64,000 bases of DNA from Bacillota bacterium. Lineage in GTDB: Bacteria > Bacillota > Clostridia > Lachnospirales > Lachnospiraceae. Below the pieces are notes generated by a model. The model did no database searches, was not told the DNA's origin, and was given only the letters and a program-made list of their open reading frames with translations. Of this stretch, positions 1 through 7,645 are shown piece after piece (within the stretch, counting starts at the first letter, position 1; every line of letters starts with the position of its first letter). The stretch lies in the NCBI GenBank assembly GCA_023418475.1, contig JAEZZO010000068.1, forward strand, positions 186,001 through 250,000, given 5' to 3'. Position numbers and translations under genes: made by a program.

Positions 1-363
1 TTGGAATATGTGGAGGATTTGGTAGAAACCTACGGATATGCATTGATTAATAATGGAAATTACCCCGAGGCCCTGTTACTGGAAAACTGTTCTGAGGTGT
101 ATACAAACTCTTCTGATTTTCATTTCCTTATGGGACTAATCTATATGAACAATGGCAGATATGCACAGGCGATCGAGAACTTTTTGAAGTGTACAGGCTA
201 CTTGGAAAGTAAAGTGGAAGGAATCACTTCGTATAGAGCCTATTACAATATTGGTGTAATTTATGAGGTCTTGGGCTTTATAAATAGAGCAATCGAATAT
301 TATACCAGATGCGAAGATTATGAGGCGGCAAAGGAAAGATTAAAGGTCTTACAGAGTAACTGA
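1..363 (+). CDS. TPR-repeat protein, C-terminal part (5' end outside window)
   Basis: The reading frame is open from the first base, so the true start probably lies upstream and only the last 120 residues are seen. They form two or three tetratricopeptide-like helical hairpins (about residues 19-50, 40-68 and 77-112), with typical A/G/Y spacing such as 'GLIYMNNGRYAQAIENF' and 'YYNIGVIYEVLGFINRAIEYY'. TPRs are protein-interaction scaffolds. The next gene encodes a YjfB motility protein and a Maf-like protein follows at 4 kb, so this may be the tail of a TPR-carrying glycosyltransferase or flagellar accessory protein. That is inference from context. No catalytic domain is visible in the part present. 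Confidence 0.7.
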   Translation: MEYVEDLVETYGYALINNGNYPEALLLENCSEVYTNSSDFHFLMGLIYMNNGRYAQAIENFLKCTGYLESKVEGITSYRAYYNIGVIYEVLGFINRAIEYYTRCEDYEAAKERLKVLQSN

Positions 364-416
364 AGATAGGGACGTATCATAAACGATAGCTAGAAGATAA
401 AGGAGGTTTAACTTAC

Positions 417-596
417 ATGGATATAGCAGCATTGTCAACGGCAATGAGCCAGTCAAAGGCACAGGAAGCAGCCGGTATAGCAGTAATGAAGATGGCTATG
501 GATAACGGTGAAGAAAACGCGCAGCAGATGACAGAAATGATGAAAAACATTTCCTTAGATCCTAATCTGGGCAACAATGTGGATATTAGAATATAA
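417..596 (+). CDS. yjfB: YjfB family putative motility protein (59 aa)
   Basis: A 59-residue protein starting MDIAALSTAMSQSKAQEAAG and ending in NVDIRI. This is the hallmark pattern of the YjfB family (Pfam 'putative motility protein'): an N-terminal MDIxxLS motif, a central helix with VMKMAMD, and a hydrophilic C-terminus. The start at 417 is preceded by a strong AGGAGG at 401-406. YjfB proteins are common in flagellated Bacillota and usually sit in or near flagellar loci, but their molecular role is not known. The gene lies 53 bases after the TPR gene and 4 bases before the next coiled-coil gene, so the three may be cotranscribed. Confidence 0.88.
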   Translation: MDIAALSTAMSQSKAQEAAGIAVMKMAMDNGEENAQQMTEMMKNISLDPNLGNNVDIRI

Positions 597-600
597 TCGA

Positions 601-861
601 ATGGATGAAAAGGAACAGAAAAAGCAGGAATTGGAATTGGAGCTTCAATGGGTAAAATATCGCTTGATGATATTAGAAACGATTGAAGAGAAGTTGCAGC
701 AAATGAGGCTTCTGGCGGAACAGGTGATGCAGAGTGACCTTACGAAAGAGGAGATGGAAGTACAGAATGAAATCTTCAACGATCTTGCTGTGCAGGTTAG
801 AGAACTGGATAAGGAAAGCAGAAAAATAGTCAGATGGGAAGTCAATGATGATCTTAAGTGA
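601..861 (+). CDS. Small coiled-coil hypothetical protein
   Basis: About 86 residues, almost entirely charged alpha-helix (MDEKEQKKQELELELQ...), with heptad-like spacing of Leu/Ile/Met that suggests a coiled coil; no membrane segment or cysteine. The frame extends upstream to an ATG at 577 that overlaps yjfB by 20 bases. The ATG at 601, four bases after the yjfB stop, is preferred because the protein composition changes there. Neither start has a clear Shine-Dalgarno, so translation may be coupled to yjfB. The family is not recognised. Position suggests a motility-linked accessory role, which is inference only. Confidence 0.6.
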   Translation: MDEKEQKKQELELELQWVKYRLMILETIEEKLQQMRLLAEQVMQSDLTKEEMEVQNEIFNDLAVQVRELDKESRKIVRWEVNDDLK

Positions 862-940
862 TACTTTCTCATAGTAGTATCTAATTTTTCATGTGTATAT
901 TAGTTAATGAATATGAAATTATTCAACGTAATCTTAAAAA

Positions 941-993
941 AACATCTTTTTAGTGAGAATTTTTATTGAAAACTTCTCATTAAAAAGATGGTT
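941..993. terminator. Bidirectional hairpin terminator
   Basis: Long stem: left arm 941-959 (AACATCTTTTTAGTGAGAA) pairs with right arm 974-993, with G-U pairs, across a 14-base loop. T-rich runs lie on both sides. It can end the yjfB/coiled-coil transcript on the plus strand and also follows the decayed minus-strand gene at 1001-1260. Confidence 0.65.
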
Positions 994-1000
994 TTATAAT

Positions 1001-1260
1001 CTATGCAATTTCGTCTATTCATTTATTGAGCTTTCTGATTTCATTTTTCAAAGTGTACATACGGAGCAGTAACTACTCTATTTCATTTTCTATCTCTAAT
1101 GCTTTACTTTATCAAGTTTGCCGGTCATGTCAAGATTTCTTCCACTAATAATTAATATTTTGATTGATTTCGTTCTCCAGAGTTATAGATTATCCCTTAC
1201 CTGTAACTTGACGCTCTGCATATCTGTATAGATAGCCTCAATTATCTCGCTGTCAGTCAT
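1001..1260 (-). pseudogene. Decayed small coiled-coil protein gene
   Basis: On the minus strand an AAAGGAG precedes an ATG at 1260, encoding MTDSEIIEAIYTDMQSVKLQ and then a premature stop at about 1186. Downstream, pieces in shifted frames read LENEINQNIN, then GRNLDMTGKLDKV, then ALEIENEIE, stop, LLLRMYTLKNEIRKLNK, stop, IDEIA, stop. In order these match the common Clostridial family of about 90 aa with the pattern MTDxEIxxxIYxDMQxxKxx...LENExNxNIxxxxEGHLDLxRKLDEAL...LENEIRxLKxRIxEIA. At least three frameshifts or stops and a central deletion of about ten codons are needed to explain it. The terminator at 941-993 is still in place. The family match is from memory and the decay is read directly. 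Confidence 0.6.
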
Positions 1261-1416
1261 AACTTATACTCCTTTTGCATATGGAATAGTCCATTCTACT
1301 TCTATGATGAGCTATTGATTAAACGTGTTAATGAATAGATAGAATAATTAGTTCAAGTCCCCTGTATCCAGATCTCATATATTGATATAGTATAGTTTAA
1401 TCATATAGGGAAGTAT

Positions 1417-1590
1417 ATGAATGAAGTAAAATATACATATCCAGTATCAATACAAAATTTTTATCGACATTTAGGTAACAGTCCTATTAAAATAATGTTT
1501 TACCATTCTCCACTTCATATGCTCGGATTATGTAGAATTAAGAAGAAAGATATAAGCTTAAATTTACAGAAAAATATCTATCCCAGCTAA
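1417..1590 (+). CDS. Possible small ORF, 57 aa, unknown
   Basis: An ATG at 1417 preceded by AGGGAAG opens a 57-codon frame (MNEVKYTYPVSIQNFYRHLG... ending NIYPS). It lies in an otherwise gene-poor AT-rich stretch between the decayed gene at 1001-1260 and the secreted-protein gene at 1853. No family is recognised. The ribosome site is the main support; the frame could be fortuitous or a gene remnant. Confidence 0.2.
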   Translation: MNEVKYTYPVSIQNFYRHLGNSPIKIMFYHSPLHMLGLCRIKKKDISLNLQKNIYPS

Positions 1591-1594
1591 AATT

Positions 1595-1604
1595 GTGTTA
1601 TAAT
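1595..1604 (+). promoter_or_regulatory. Candidate extended -10 promoter for the 1853 gene
   Basis: TGT-TATAAT (TG at 1596-1597, TATAAT at 1599-1604) forms an extended -10 element with no good -35. It would give a leader of about 240 bases before the gene at 1853. The rest of 1605-1852 shows only a weak CTTATT/AATAAG dyad near 1630 and nothing else recognised. Confidence 0.35.
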
Positions 1605-1852
1605 TAAGTGAAGTACTTACGTAATTCTTATTAAAACCCTGGAATAAGACTGTTTTTATGTTTTAAAGAAAAAGTAAAGGGACACTAAATTTAATTTGTG
1701 CGATGCCGATATAAGATATTGTAGACTATACTTCTGCTTAAAGGGTGGTTATACTAGATATTTTATCAATAGAATAAAGATCCTGCAATCTGCTGCAAAG
1801 GAGTGCTTAAGAAACGCGCGATCAAGGATAAAAATACATAGGAGGTATTTGA

Positions 1853-3928
1853 ATGAAACGAAGAGGATTGTTTTTATTGACGTTACTTATGCTTGTTATG
1901 GCGGGAATGACTTGTATTCCGGAGCATAAGGCATATGCTGCAACTGGACCGGCATATGTATATTCGGTGGAGTATTATGATGAGAATATCATTGTATATA
2001 ATAATGGCAATTCCAAGATATATTTCGCAACCGATGTGGAAGCGGCAAGAGGGAATTGGAGTGTTGTACCGGCTGATACCGGTAAGTTTACTATGATTGA
2101 TTTTTCGTGGCTGCAAGCATCCTCCGAGAGTATTCTTGTGATTAAAGGAGATGCCAATGAGACACAATCAAGAGTTATGATTACCAGAAAACCGGCTAGA
2201 TTAAGTGTAACGATTAATTATGCAAATCTGGACAGTCTGGCTGCGTCAGATAGTATTGCGTCTGTCGTGAATATACAAGCAACGGTGGGTACCGGTGCCA
2301 AACCAATTATCTTTGATGATCTGGAGTGGAAGAAGGGTAATTATGGCCAATGGACCAGTACAAGTTCATTAACAGCGGGAATGCTGCAGAAGCTATTGGT
2401 TAGAGGGACGAACATTTTTTTCCGTATCAGAGCGGTAGATGATTATGTTGGTATGACGATGAATGGTACACCGGTCAATTTAAACCAGAACAGAGCACTT
2501 GGAATTACAGGCGGCATACGTGCTTATGAGAACATGGCAGTAACTTATGGATCGGATTATCCGGATGGAACGGATGGAAGGCGCTGCAGCGATGAGCTTC
2601 GGCTTAAGCTTCCTAAGAGAGCCGATACAATGGTATCCGGTGTGGATGGTTCGAAGTTTACGGCGGCAATTCCTTTCGGTAAGGAGTATAGAGTTACTGT
2701 AAATTATTCTGATAATACAACCGGCAAATCCGGATGGACGAAGGTTACTGACAGATCAGTCAGAACTCTGCCATTAGCGACTCTGGCGAATGCGGTAACC
2801 CCCAGAAAAATGGATGTTAATAATAATCCGATTGTATATGATGGTATGACGGTCGCATTTCCGTCCATGTTAATTGAAGTAAGAAATTCTGCAACCTCCA
2901 ATGCTGCCTCCTCTAATACGACTGAGATTGCGCTTCCTGCACAGAGAACACTGACGAAAGCAATCAAAACAGATATTCCGGATGCAACTGTACCACAGGA
3001 TGCGAGTGATATCTATGTAAATTACTTTGGTGATAAGTATATTATTCTGACGATACCGGCCGCTACTGCGGATCTACCATATGAATATTGTATTACAAAA
3101 CCGGGTGATATCTTGAATCTGAATTATGCTTCCTGGACCTCAGTGACGAAGGGTACAGATGTAAAGATACAGGCTAGCAGAGCAGTGGATAATGCAACCC
3201 TATATGTTAGACAGAAGGAGATTAAATCAAAGAAAGCAACGAGAACTGCCGCAGCGGTTTCCTACAAGCTGGCCTCCACTTATGTGTCACATAAAATCAG
3301 CTACATGTCTGTTCCGTTGGTAACAAAGAGTAATCTTACCTATGTAAAGGGTTATTCCGGCAGTCCTGTTACGATTACGGTACAGTTAAATGCTAGTGGT
3401 AAAACAGGCTTTGAAAGTGTAATAAAGAGTATTAAGCTGGGAACGAAGGATATTGGTTTTACAACAACCATTGCGCCTCATCCATCTGACAGCAGTATTT
3501 CTATGATGACGATAACCTTAAAGAGTGATAGTCTAAGTTCTATGACAAATTGTACGAACAGAGCCCTTACGATTACTTTTGCAGGCGGTACCACGGATAG
3601 AACTTCCGTTAAATTAACAATTAAAAATCCGACGCAGGCAGGTAGCTTGACACTGAGCGCTGTAAAGGGCGATACTGCAGGTACAACAAAGATTTCAGTG
3701 GTAAGTCCCCTTGGTGCAGGCAATTCGTGGGTTTATACAATCGATGATGCGGCGGTAACAGGGAAGTATTCGGATGATGTGTTGCCGCAGGACAAAGGAA
3801 CGGCATATACAACGGGCAGTGAGATAACGGTTGCGGTGAACAAATATGTTACAATTTATGAGTTAAATGCTACCAGAAATATAGTAAAATATAAGAGTGT
3901 TCAGATAACGTCGGACAATCTCAAGTAG
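1853..3928 (+). CDS. Large secreted beta-rich protein, unknown function
   Basis: 691 residues. The start at 1853 follows TAGGAGG with ideal spacing. The N-terminus is a Sec signal peptide (MKRR, a hydrophobic core to about residue 21, probable cleavage after AYA near residue 29). The rest is hydrophilic, rich in Thr/Ser/Val/Asn and predicted all-beta, with no transmembrane anchor, LPXTG motif, SLH domain or recognised catalytic motif. The C-terminal third (about 520-690) contains two beta-sandwich-like stretches. It resembles the extracellular Ig-like proteins at 43.6-48.9 kb in composition but not in sequence. Probably an exported or surface-associated protein; function unknown. It stands alone, with an AT-rich leader upstream. 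Confidence 0.72.
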   Translation: MKRRGLFLLTLLMLVMAGMTCIPEHKAYAATGPAYVYSVEYYDENIIVYNNGNSKIYFATDVEAARGNWSVVPADTGKFTMIDFSWLQASSESILVIKGDANETQSRVMITRKPARLSVTINYANLDSLAASDSIASVVNIQATVGTGAKPIIFDDLEWKKGNYGQWTSTSSLTAGMLQKLLVRGTNIFFRIRAVDDYVGMTMNGTPVNLNQNRALGITGGIRAYENMAVTYGSDYPDGTDGRRCSDELRLKLPKRADTMVSGVDGSKFTAAIPFGKEYRVTVNYSDNTTGKSGWTKVTDRSVRTLPLATLANAVTPRKMDVNNNPIVYDGMTVAFPSMLIEVRNSATSNAASSNTTEIALPAQRTLTKAIKTDIPDATVPQDASDIYVNYFGDKYIILTIPAATADLPYEYCITKPGDILNLNYASWTSVTKGTDVKIQASRAVDNATLYVRQKEIKSKKATRTAAAVSYKLASTYVSHKISYMSVPLVTKSNLTYVKGYSGSPVTITVQLNASGKTGFESVIKSIKLGTKDIGFTTTIAPHPSDSSISMMTITLKSDSLSSMTNCTNRALTITFAGGTTDRTSVKLTIKNPTQAGSLTLSAVKGDTAGTTKISVVSPLGAGNSWVYTIDDAAVTGKYSDDVLPQDKGTAYTTGSEITVAVNKYVTIYELNATRNIVKYKSVQITSDNLK

Positions 3929-4043
3929 AATTGCTTTCTGGAAAAATAGATTTATAAAGTTAAGACTTGCAGATAAAAGCAGAGGGAAGCTTTTTTGACA
4001 CAATTGATAACAGAAAGTATGGATAATAAGGGGTGACAATAAC

Positions 4044-4958
4044 TTGAAGGATAGTATAAAAGACATTTTCGAACATAACATTGCACTAATCGGAGACATG
4101 GATAAAGCAGTTTATTATTTCAGGGGGCAGAAGTATGATACAGCACTTTGCCTTTTGGCAGGAGCTATTGACCAGATAAAATTAGTCCTTGAGGCTATCA
4201 TAACGGACCGGGATTACTTTCATCTGGTTGATACGGAATCGGTATTTCAAATGTTATCGCGGATACTGGAGGCAAAGAAGAACAGGGATTATATAATGCT
4301 TGCTGATTTGCTGGAATTACAGCTGATCAGTTTTCTAACAGGAGTACAGGAACTGATTATCAGCAAGGAAGAGATTTCCTTCGACGAGGAAAGCTATCAG
4401 GATAATATCAGGCTTTTATTGGAGAAGGAGATTGATTTCCCTGAAGAGATGAAGGAACCGTTTAACACCGATGAATTGTTGGGAAGCGGTTATCGGGTGG
4501 AATTTACTTCCTGTGGCCAGATGACACTGGCGGCTGAAAATGAAGGTGAAAGGTTCTATTTTCATACGAACAGCAGAGTTCAACAGGAAGCATTTCTACT
4601 GGCCTGTAATTGGTATAGCGAAAGCGTAAAGAAATATGTTCTCTATGGTTTCGGAATGGGTTATCATATTCAAGAAATACAGACGATTGCCAAAGATGCT
4701 GAAATTGAAGTATATGAGGCGGATAAAAATATCGTGCAGCTGGCCTGTGCTTTTGCGGATGTGAAGCAGTTGCTGTGTAATGACAGGATAAAGCTTATTT
4801 TTGACCCGGAACTAAAACGGCTTTCCAGTCGCATTGACGGTCTTAAGCCGGAAGAGGCACTGATCATACACTATCCTTCTTACAAGAATATTAAATCCTG
4901 TGAAGAGAAGAAGCTGTTGGCATTAAAAATGCCGATTTTTGAAGAAATTGATCACTAA
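4044..4958 (+). CDS. Maf/DUF115-like N-terminal domain protein
   Basis: 304 residues from a TTG start with GGGGTG eight bases upstream. The N-terminal half (1-130) is helical. Residues from about 145 onward resemble the N-terminal Rossmann-like part of Maf (motility-associated factor) flagellar glycosylation proteins: 'YVLYGFGMGYHIQEI', then 'IEVYEADKNIVQLACAFADV', an acidic residue after the second strand, and 'ALIIHYPSYKNI'. Maf proteins transfer pseudaminic or legionaminic acid to flagellin; here the usual C-terminal DUF115 catalytic region is absent, so it is short for the family. The YjfB and TPR genes upstream fit a flagellar or surface-glycosylation neighbourhood. The assignment is by motif and moderately sure. 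Confidence 0.55.
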   Translation: MKDSIKDIFEHNIALIGDMDKAVYYFRGQKYDTALCLLAGAIDQIKLVLEAIITDRDYFHLVDTESVFQMLSRILEAKKNRDYIMLADLLELQLISFLTGVQELIISKEEISFDEESYQDNIRLLLEKEIDFPEEMKEPFNTDELLGSGYRVEFTSCGQMTLAAENEGERFYFHTNSRVQQEAFLLACNWYSESVKKYVLYGFGMGYHIQEIQTIAKDAEIEVYEADKNIVQLACAFADVKQLLCNDRIKLIFDPELKRLSSRIDGLKPEEALIIHYPSYKNIKSCEEKKLLALKMPIFEEIDH

Positions 4959-5107
4959 GTTTTATAAATATGATTTGAATGTATGAGGAAGCTGGTGCAA
5001 AATTAATATAGTATGATTTTGAAGAGTAGGGAGATTATATTATATTAATTTAGCAGCAGCACTTTTGTTCTTGTGGTTTGGCAGTAAAATAAAAAGGAGG
5101 AAGAAAC

Positions 5108-5599
5108 ATGGTATATGTTATAATAATTGTTGCTTTTGTTGCAATGGAAACCTTAATCAAGAATTATATAGAAGCAAATGTGAAGTTTGGTGACAAGAAA
5201 GAGATATTAGAGGGTAAGATTGTGATTAATAAGTGTCATAACGAAGGTGCCTTTCTTAATTTTTTGGACAAGAAAAAGGAGATAGTAAAGACCGTATCCT
5301 TTGTAATGTTAGGTCTATTACTTCTCCTTTTTACAATTATGTTACCCAAGAAGGGTAATAAATTATTTAAGTTAGGCTTGTCCCTGATTGTAGGCGGTGC
5401 GGTAAGCAATGTATCGGATCGTTGCCTTCGGGGATATGTGGTTGATTATTTCAGTATTCAGAGTAAGAGATTAAAGAAGCTTAATCAAGTGGTCTTCAAT
5501 CTTGCCGATATTGCCATTTTCCTGGGTTCGTTCCTGTTGTTTTTATCTTCTGCTTTTTCTGGAGAATTCAAGAGCGGCTCCGACAAATCCGCGAAATAA
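5108..5599 (+). CDS. lspA: Divergent signal peptidase II (LspA-like)
   Basis: 163 residues with four hydrophobic segments (about 2-13, 62-81, 87-104 and 131-148), starting after AAAAAGGAGG. Family II signal peptidase motifs are present: 'HNEGAF' (family NxGAAF), 'GGAVSNVSDRCLRGYVVDYF' with the first catalytic Asp in VVDY, and 'FNLADIAIFLG' with the second catalytic Asp. Signal peptidase II removes signal peptides from prolipoproteins in the membrane. It is divergent: the N-terminal 'DQxTK' motif is 'ETLIK', and one Ala of GAAF is missing. It may be a second, specialised copy. Its last 57 bases overlap the 3' end of convergent pyrG. Confidence 0.75.
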   Translation: MVYVIIIVAFVAMETLIKNYIEANVKFGDKKEILEGKIVINKCHNEGAFLNFLDKKKEIVKTVSFVMLGLLLLLFTIMLPKKGNKLFKLGLSLIVGGAVSNVSDRCLRGYVVDYFSIQSKRLKKLNQVVFNLADIAIFLGSFLLFLSSAFSGEFKSGSDKSAK

Positions 5600-7159
5600 C
5601 GGATGGGGCTTGTTCGGTCTGGATTTAAATTCCGGATGAGCCTGCGTCGCTAAGAACCAGGGATGACCCTCCAGCTCGATCATTTCGACAATACGTCCAT
5701 CGGGAGACAGTCCGGACAGCTTCATGTTATTTTTCAGGAAATCGTTTCTATAATAATTGTTCACCTCATAGCGGTGACGATGTCTTTCATGTATGGTCTT
5801 CTCTCCATATAGCTGATATGCCTTACTGTTATCATCAAGTACACAGGGATAGGAGCCAAGTCTTAAGGTTCCGCCGATGTCCTCGATTCCGTCCTGCTCG
5901 GGCATCAAATTAATGATCGGATGATTGGTGGAAGGATCTAACTCCACACTATGGGCATCCTTATAACCAATTACATTACGAGCAAATTCTACTAAGGCCA
6001 TCTGCATACCAAGACATAAGCCAAGGAATGGAACATTGTTTTCTCTTGCATAACGAATGGCATTGATTTTACCTTCAATACCACGGTCACCAAATCCGCC
6101 CGGCACTAAGATACCGCTCACATCACCAAGAAGCTCAGCGGCATTTTCATTTGTTACGGTTTCGGAAGGAATCCATTTAATACTAATGGAAGCATGGTGC
6201 GCTACGGCTCCGTGCTTCAAAGATTCTACTACACTGATATAGGCATCATGAAGCTGCGTATATTTTCCGACAAGAGCAACGGTTACTTCTTCCTTAGGGT
6301 TCTTAAGAGATTGTACCATGTTTTCCCAATCGGAAAGGTCCGGTGCGGGACAGGGCATATTAAGGCAGGCTAAGGTAACATCTGCAATATGTTCCTTCTC
6401 AAGAGCAAGAGGAGCTTCATATAAATATTCCACATCAAGATTTTGCAATACATTCGAGCTTGGAACATTACAAAAGAGAGCAATCTTGTCCTTCAAACCG
6501 TTCTCCAGAGGAAATTCCGTACGGCATACGATAATATCAGGACGAATTCCCATTCCCTGTAATTCCTTAACACTTGCCTGGGTAGGTTTTGTTTTCATCT
6601 CACCGGATGCTTTAATATAAGGAATTAAGGTTACATGTATTAATGCAACATTGTGATCTCCGACGTCCTGGCGGAATTGACGGATGGCTTCGAGGAAAGG
6701 CTGGCTTTCGATGTCACCTACGGTGCCGCCCACTTCGATAATCGCAATATGAGTGTCATTGGTTTGGTCATTTCTATAAAAACGGCTTTTGATTTCATTT
6801 GTAATATGCGGGATAACCTGAACGGTTCCTCCGCCGAAATCACCGCGTCTTTCTTTGGATAAAACGGACCAATAGATTTTACCGGTAGTAACATTGGACA
6901 TTTTATTCAGGCTTTCATCAATAAATCTCTCATAATGTCCTAAGTCCAGATCTGTCTCTGCTCCATCGTCTGTTACAAATACTTCTCCGTGCTGTATTGG
7001 ATTCATTGTACCCGGGTCAATATTAATATAAGGGTCAAATTTCTGCATTGTTACATGATAGCCACGTGCTTTGAGTAATCGGCCAAGGGAAGCTGCTGTA
7101 ATGCCCTTTCCCAAACCAGAAACAACGCCACCGGTTACAAATACATATTTAACAGCCAT
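5543..7159 (-). CDS. pyrG: CTP synthase
   Basis: 538 residues, the normal size. It makes CTP from UTP using ATP and glutamine ammonia, the last step of pyrimidine nucleotide synthesis. The N-terminal amidoligase domain (1 to about 265) starts 'KYVFVTGGVVSGLGKGITAASLG', containing the P-loop-like ATP site. The C-terminal class I glutamine amidotransferase has the nucleophile in 'FLGLCLGMQMA' (about residue 380) and the His/Glu pair in 'ATQAHPEFKSR'. The start is preceded by AAAGGAGGAG. A sigma-A promoter and a hairpin with a U-run lie in the roughly 195-base leader, suggesting attenuation. The 3' end overlaps lspA antisense. Confidence 0.97.
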   Translation of the reverse strand: MAVKYVFVTGGVVSGLGKGITAASLGRLLKARGYHVTMQKFDPYINIDPGTMNPIQHGEVFVTDDGAETDLDLGHYERFIDESLNKMSNVTTGKIYWSVLSKERRGDFGGGTVQVIPHITNEIKSRFYRNDQTNDTHIAIIEVGGTVGDIESQPFLEAIRQFRQDVGDHNVALIHVTLIPYIKASGEMKTKPTQASVKELQGMGIRPDIIVCRTEFPLENGLKDKIALFCNVPSSNVLQNLDVEYLYEAPLALEKEHIADVTLACLNMPCPAPDLSDWENMVQSLKNPKEEVTVALVGKYTQLHDAYISVVESLKHGAVAHHASISIKWIPSETVTNENAAELLGDVSGILVPGGFGDRGIEGKINAIRYARENNVPFLGLCLGMQMALVEFARNVIGYKDAHSVELDPSTNHPIINLMPEQDGIEDIGGTLRLGSYPCVLDDNSKAYQLYGEKTIHERHRHRYEVNNYYRNDFLKNNMKLSGLSPDGRIVEMIELEGHPWFLATQAHPEFKSRPNKPHPLFRGFVGAALEFSRKSRR

Positions 7160-7233
7160 TTCATCTCCTCCTTTATTGATAGGACAACTGTTTCTTTACA
7201 GTTTGCCGCGCAAAATTAGTTAATTTAAGCAAT

Positions 7234-7325
7234 AAAAAAAGCCATCAACCTGGTCGAGTCGAAGGTTTAAACAAAGCGAGTTCATAGCCGATAGATCAAA
7301 GTTCGACTTTCAACCTTTTCCGGCT
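7234..7325 (-). promoter_or_regulatory. pyrG leader attenuator hairpin
   Basis: Read on the minus strand, GGTTG-AAA-GTCGAA pairs with TTCGAC-T-CGACC across a loop of about 38 bases. A few bases later comes GATGGC followed by seven U residues at 7240-7234. The outer AGCC (near 7324) can pair with GGCT at the U-run. This is a Rho-independent terminator about 75 bases upstream of the pyrG start and downstream of its promoter, the layout of transcription attenuation. Confidence 0.6.
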
Positions 7326-7356
7326 CCCTTGCTGTATGATGTACAATTTCTGCTAT

Positions 7357-7385
7357 AGTATACTACATAGGAATGATGAAGTCAA
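7357..7385 (-). promoter_or_regulatory. Sigma-A promoter of pyrG
   Basis: Minus strand: TTGACT (7385-7380), a 17-base spacer, then TATACT (7362-7357). Transcription would start near 7350. This places the GGGAGCC segment and the attenuator hairpin within the transcript rather than at its 5' end. Confidence 0.7.
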
Positions 7386-7480
7386 TTAGAAGAGGAAGAA
7401 AATTTAGCAGGTTAATTGTAATTCTTTACAGTTATTTTAGGAATACACAATTTAAACATAGAATTTTAAGAACAATTTTA

Positions 7481-7509
7481 TTGATTTATGGAAAGACTAT
7501 CAGTATAAT
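7481..7509 (+). promoter_or_regulatory. Sigma-A promoter of ftsH
   Basis: TTGATT at 7481-7486, a 17-base spacer, TATAAT at 7504-7509. It gives an AT-rich leader of about 130 bases before ftsH, in which no strong structure was seen. Confidence 0.65.
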
Positions 7510-7645
7510 GAGTTATACGGTTTAGAATTGGTAAATACAGTGGGGTATTGAACGCAAATTTTTCATGCTTACATGTTGTATATAGAGCCGGATTTTGCTG
7601 TAATAAATACAGAATTAATGTCAACTCTATGAACAGGAGGATTTC

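Noticed and set aside
1351..1370. tRNA 3'-end-like segment (T-loop plus acceptor-like sequence GTTCAAGTCCCCTGTATCCA)
   Set aside because: The 5' half of the T-stem does not pair (ATTAG against CCCCT) and no anticodon or D arm lies upstream. It could be an integration scar, but nothing else supports one.
1696..1929. 77-aa plus-strand frame upstream of the secreted-protein gene
   Set aside because: Overlaps the start of the real gene in another frame, has no ribosome site and an unlikely composition.
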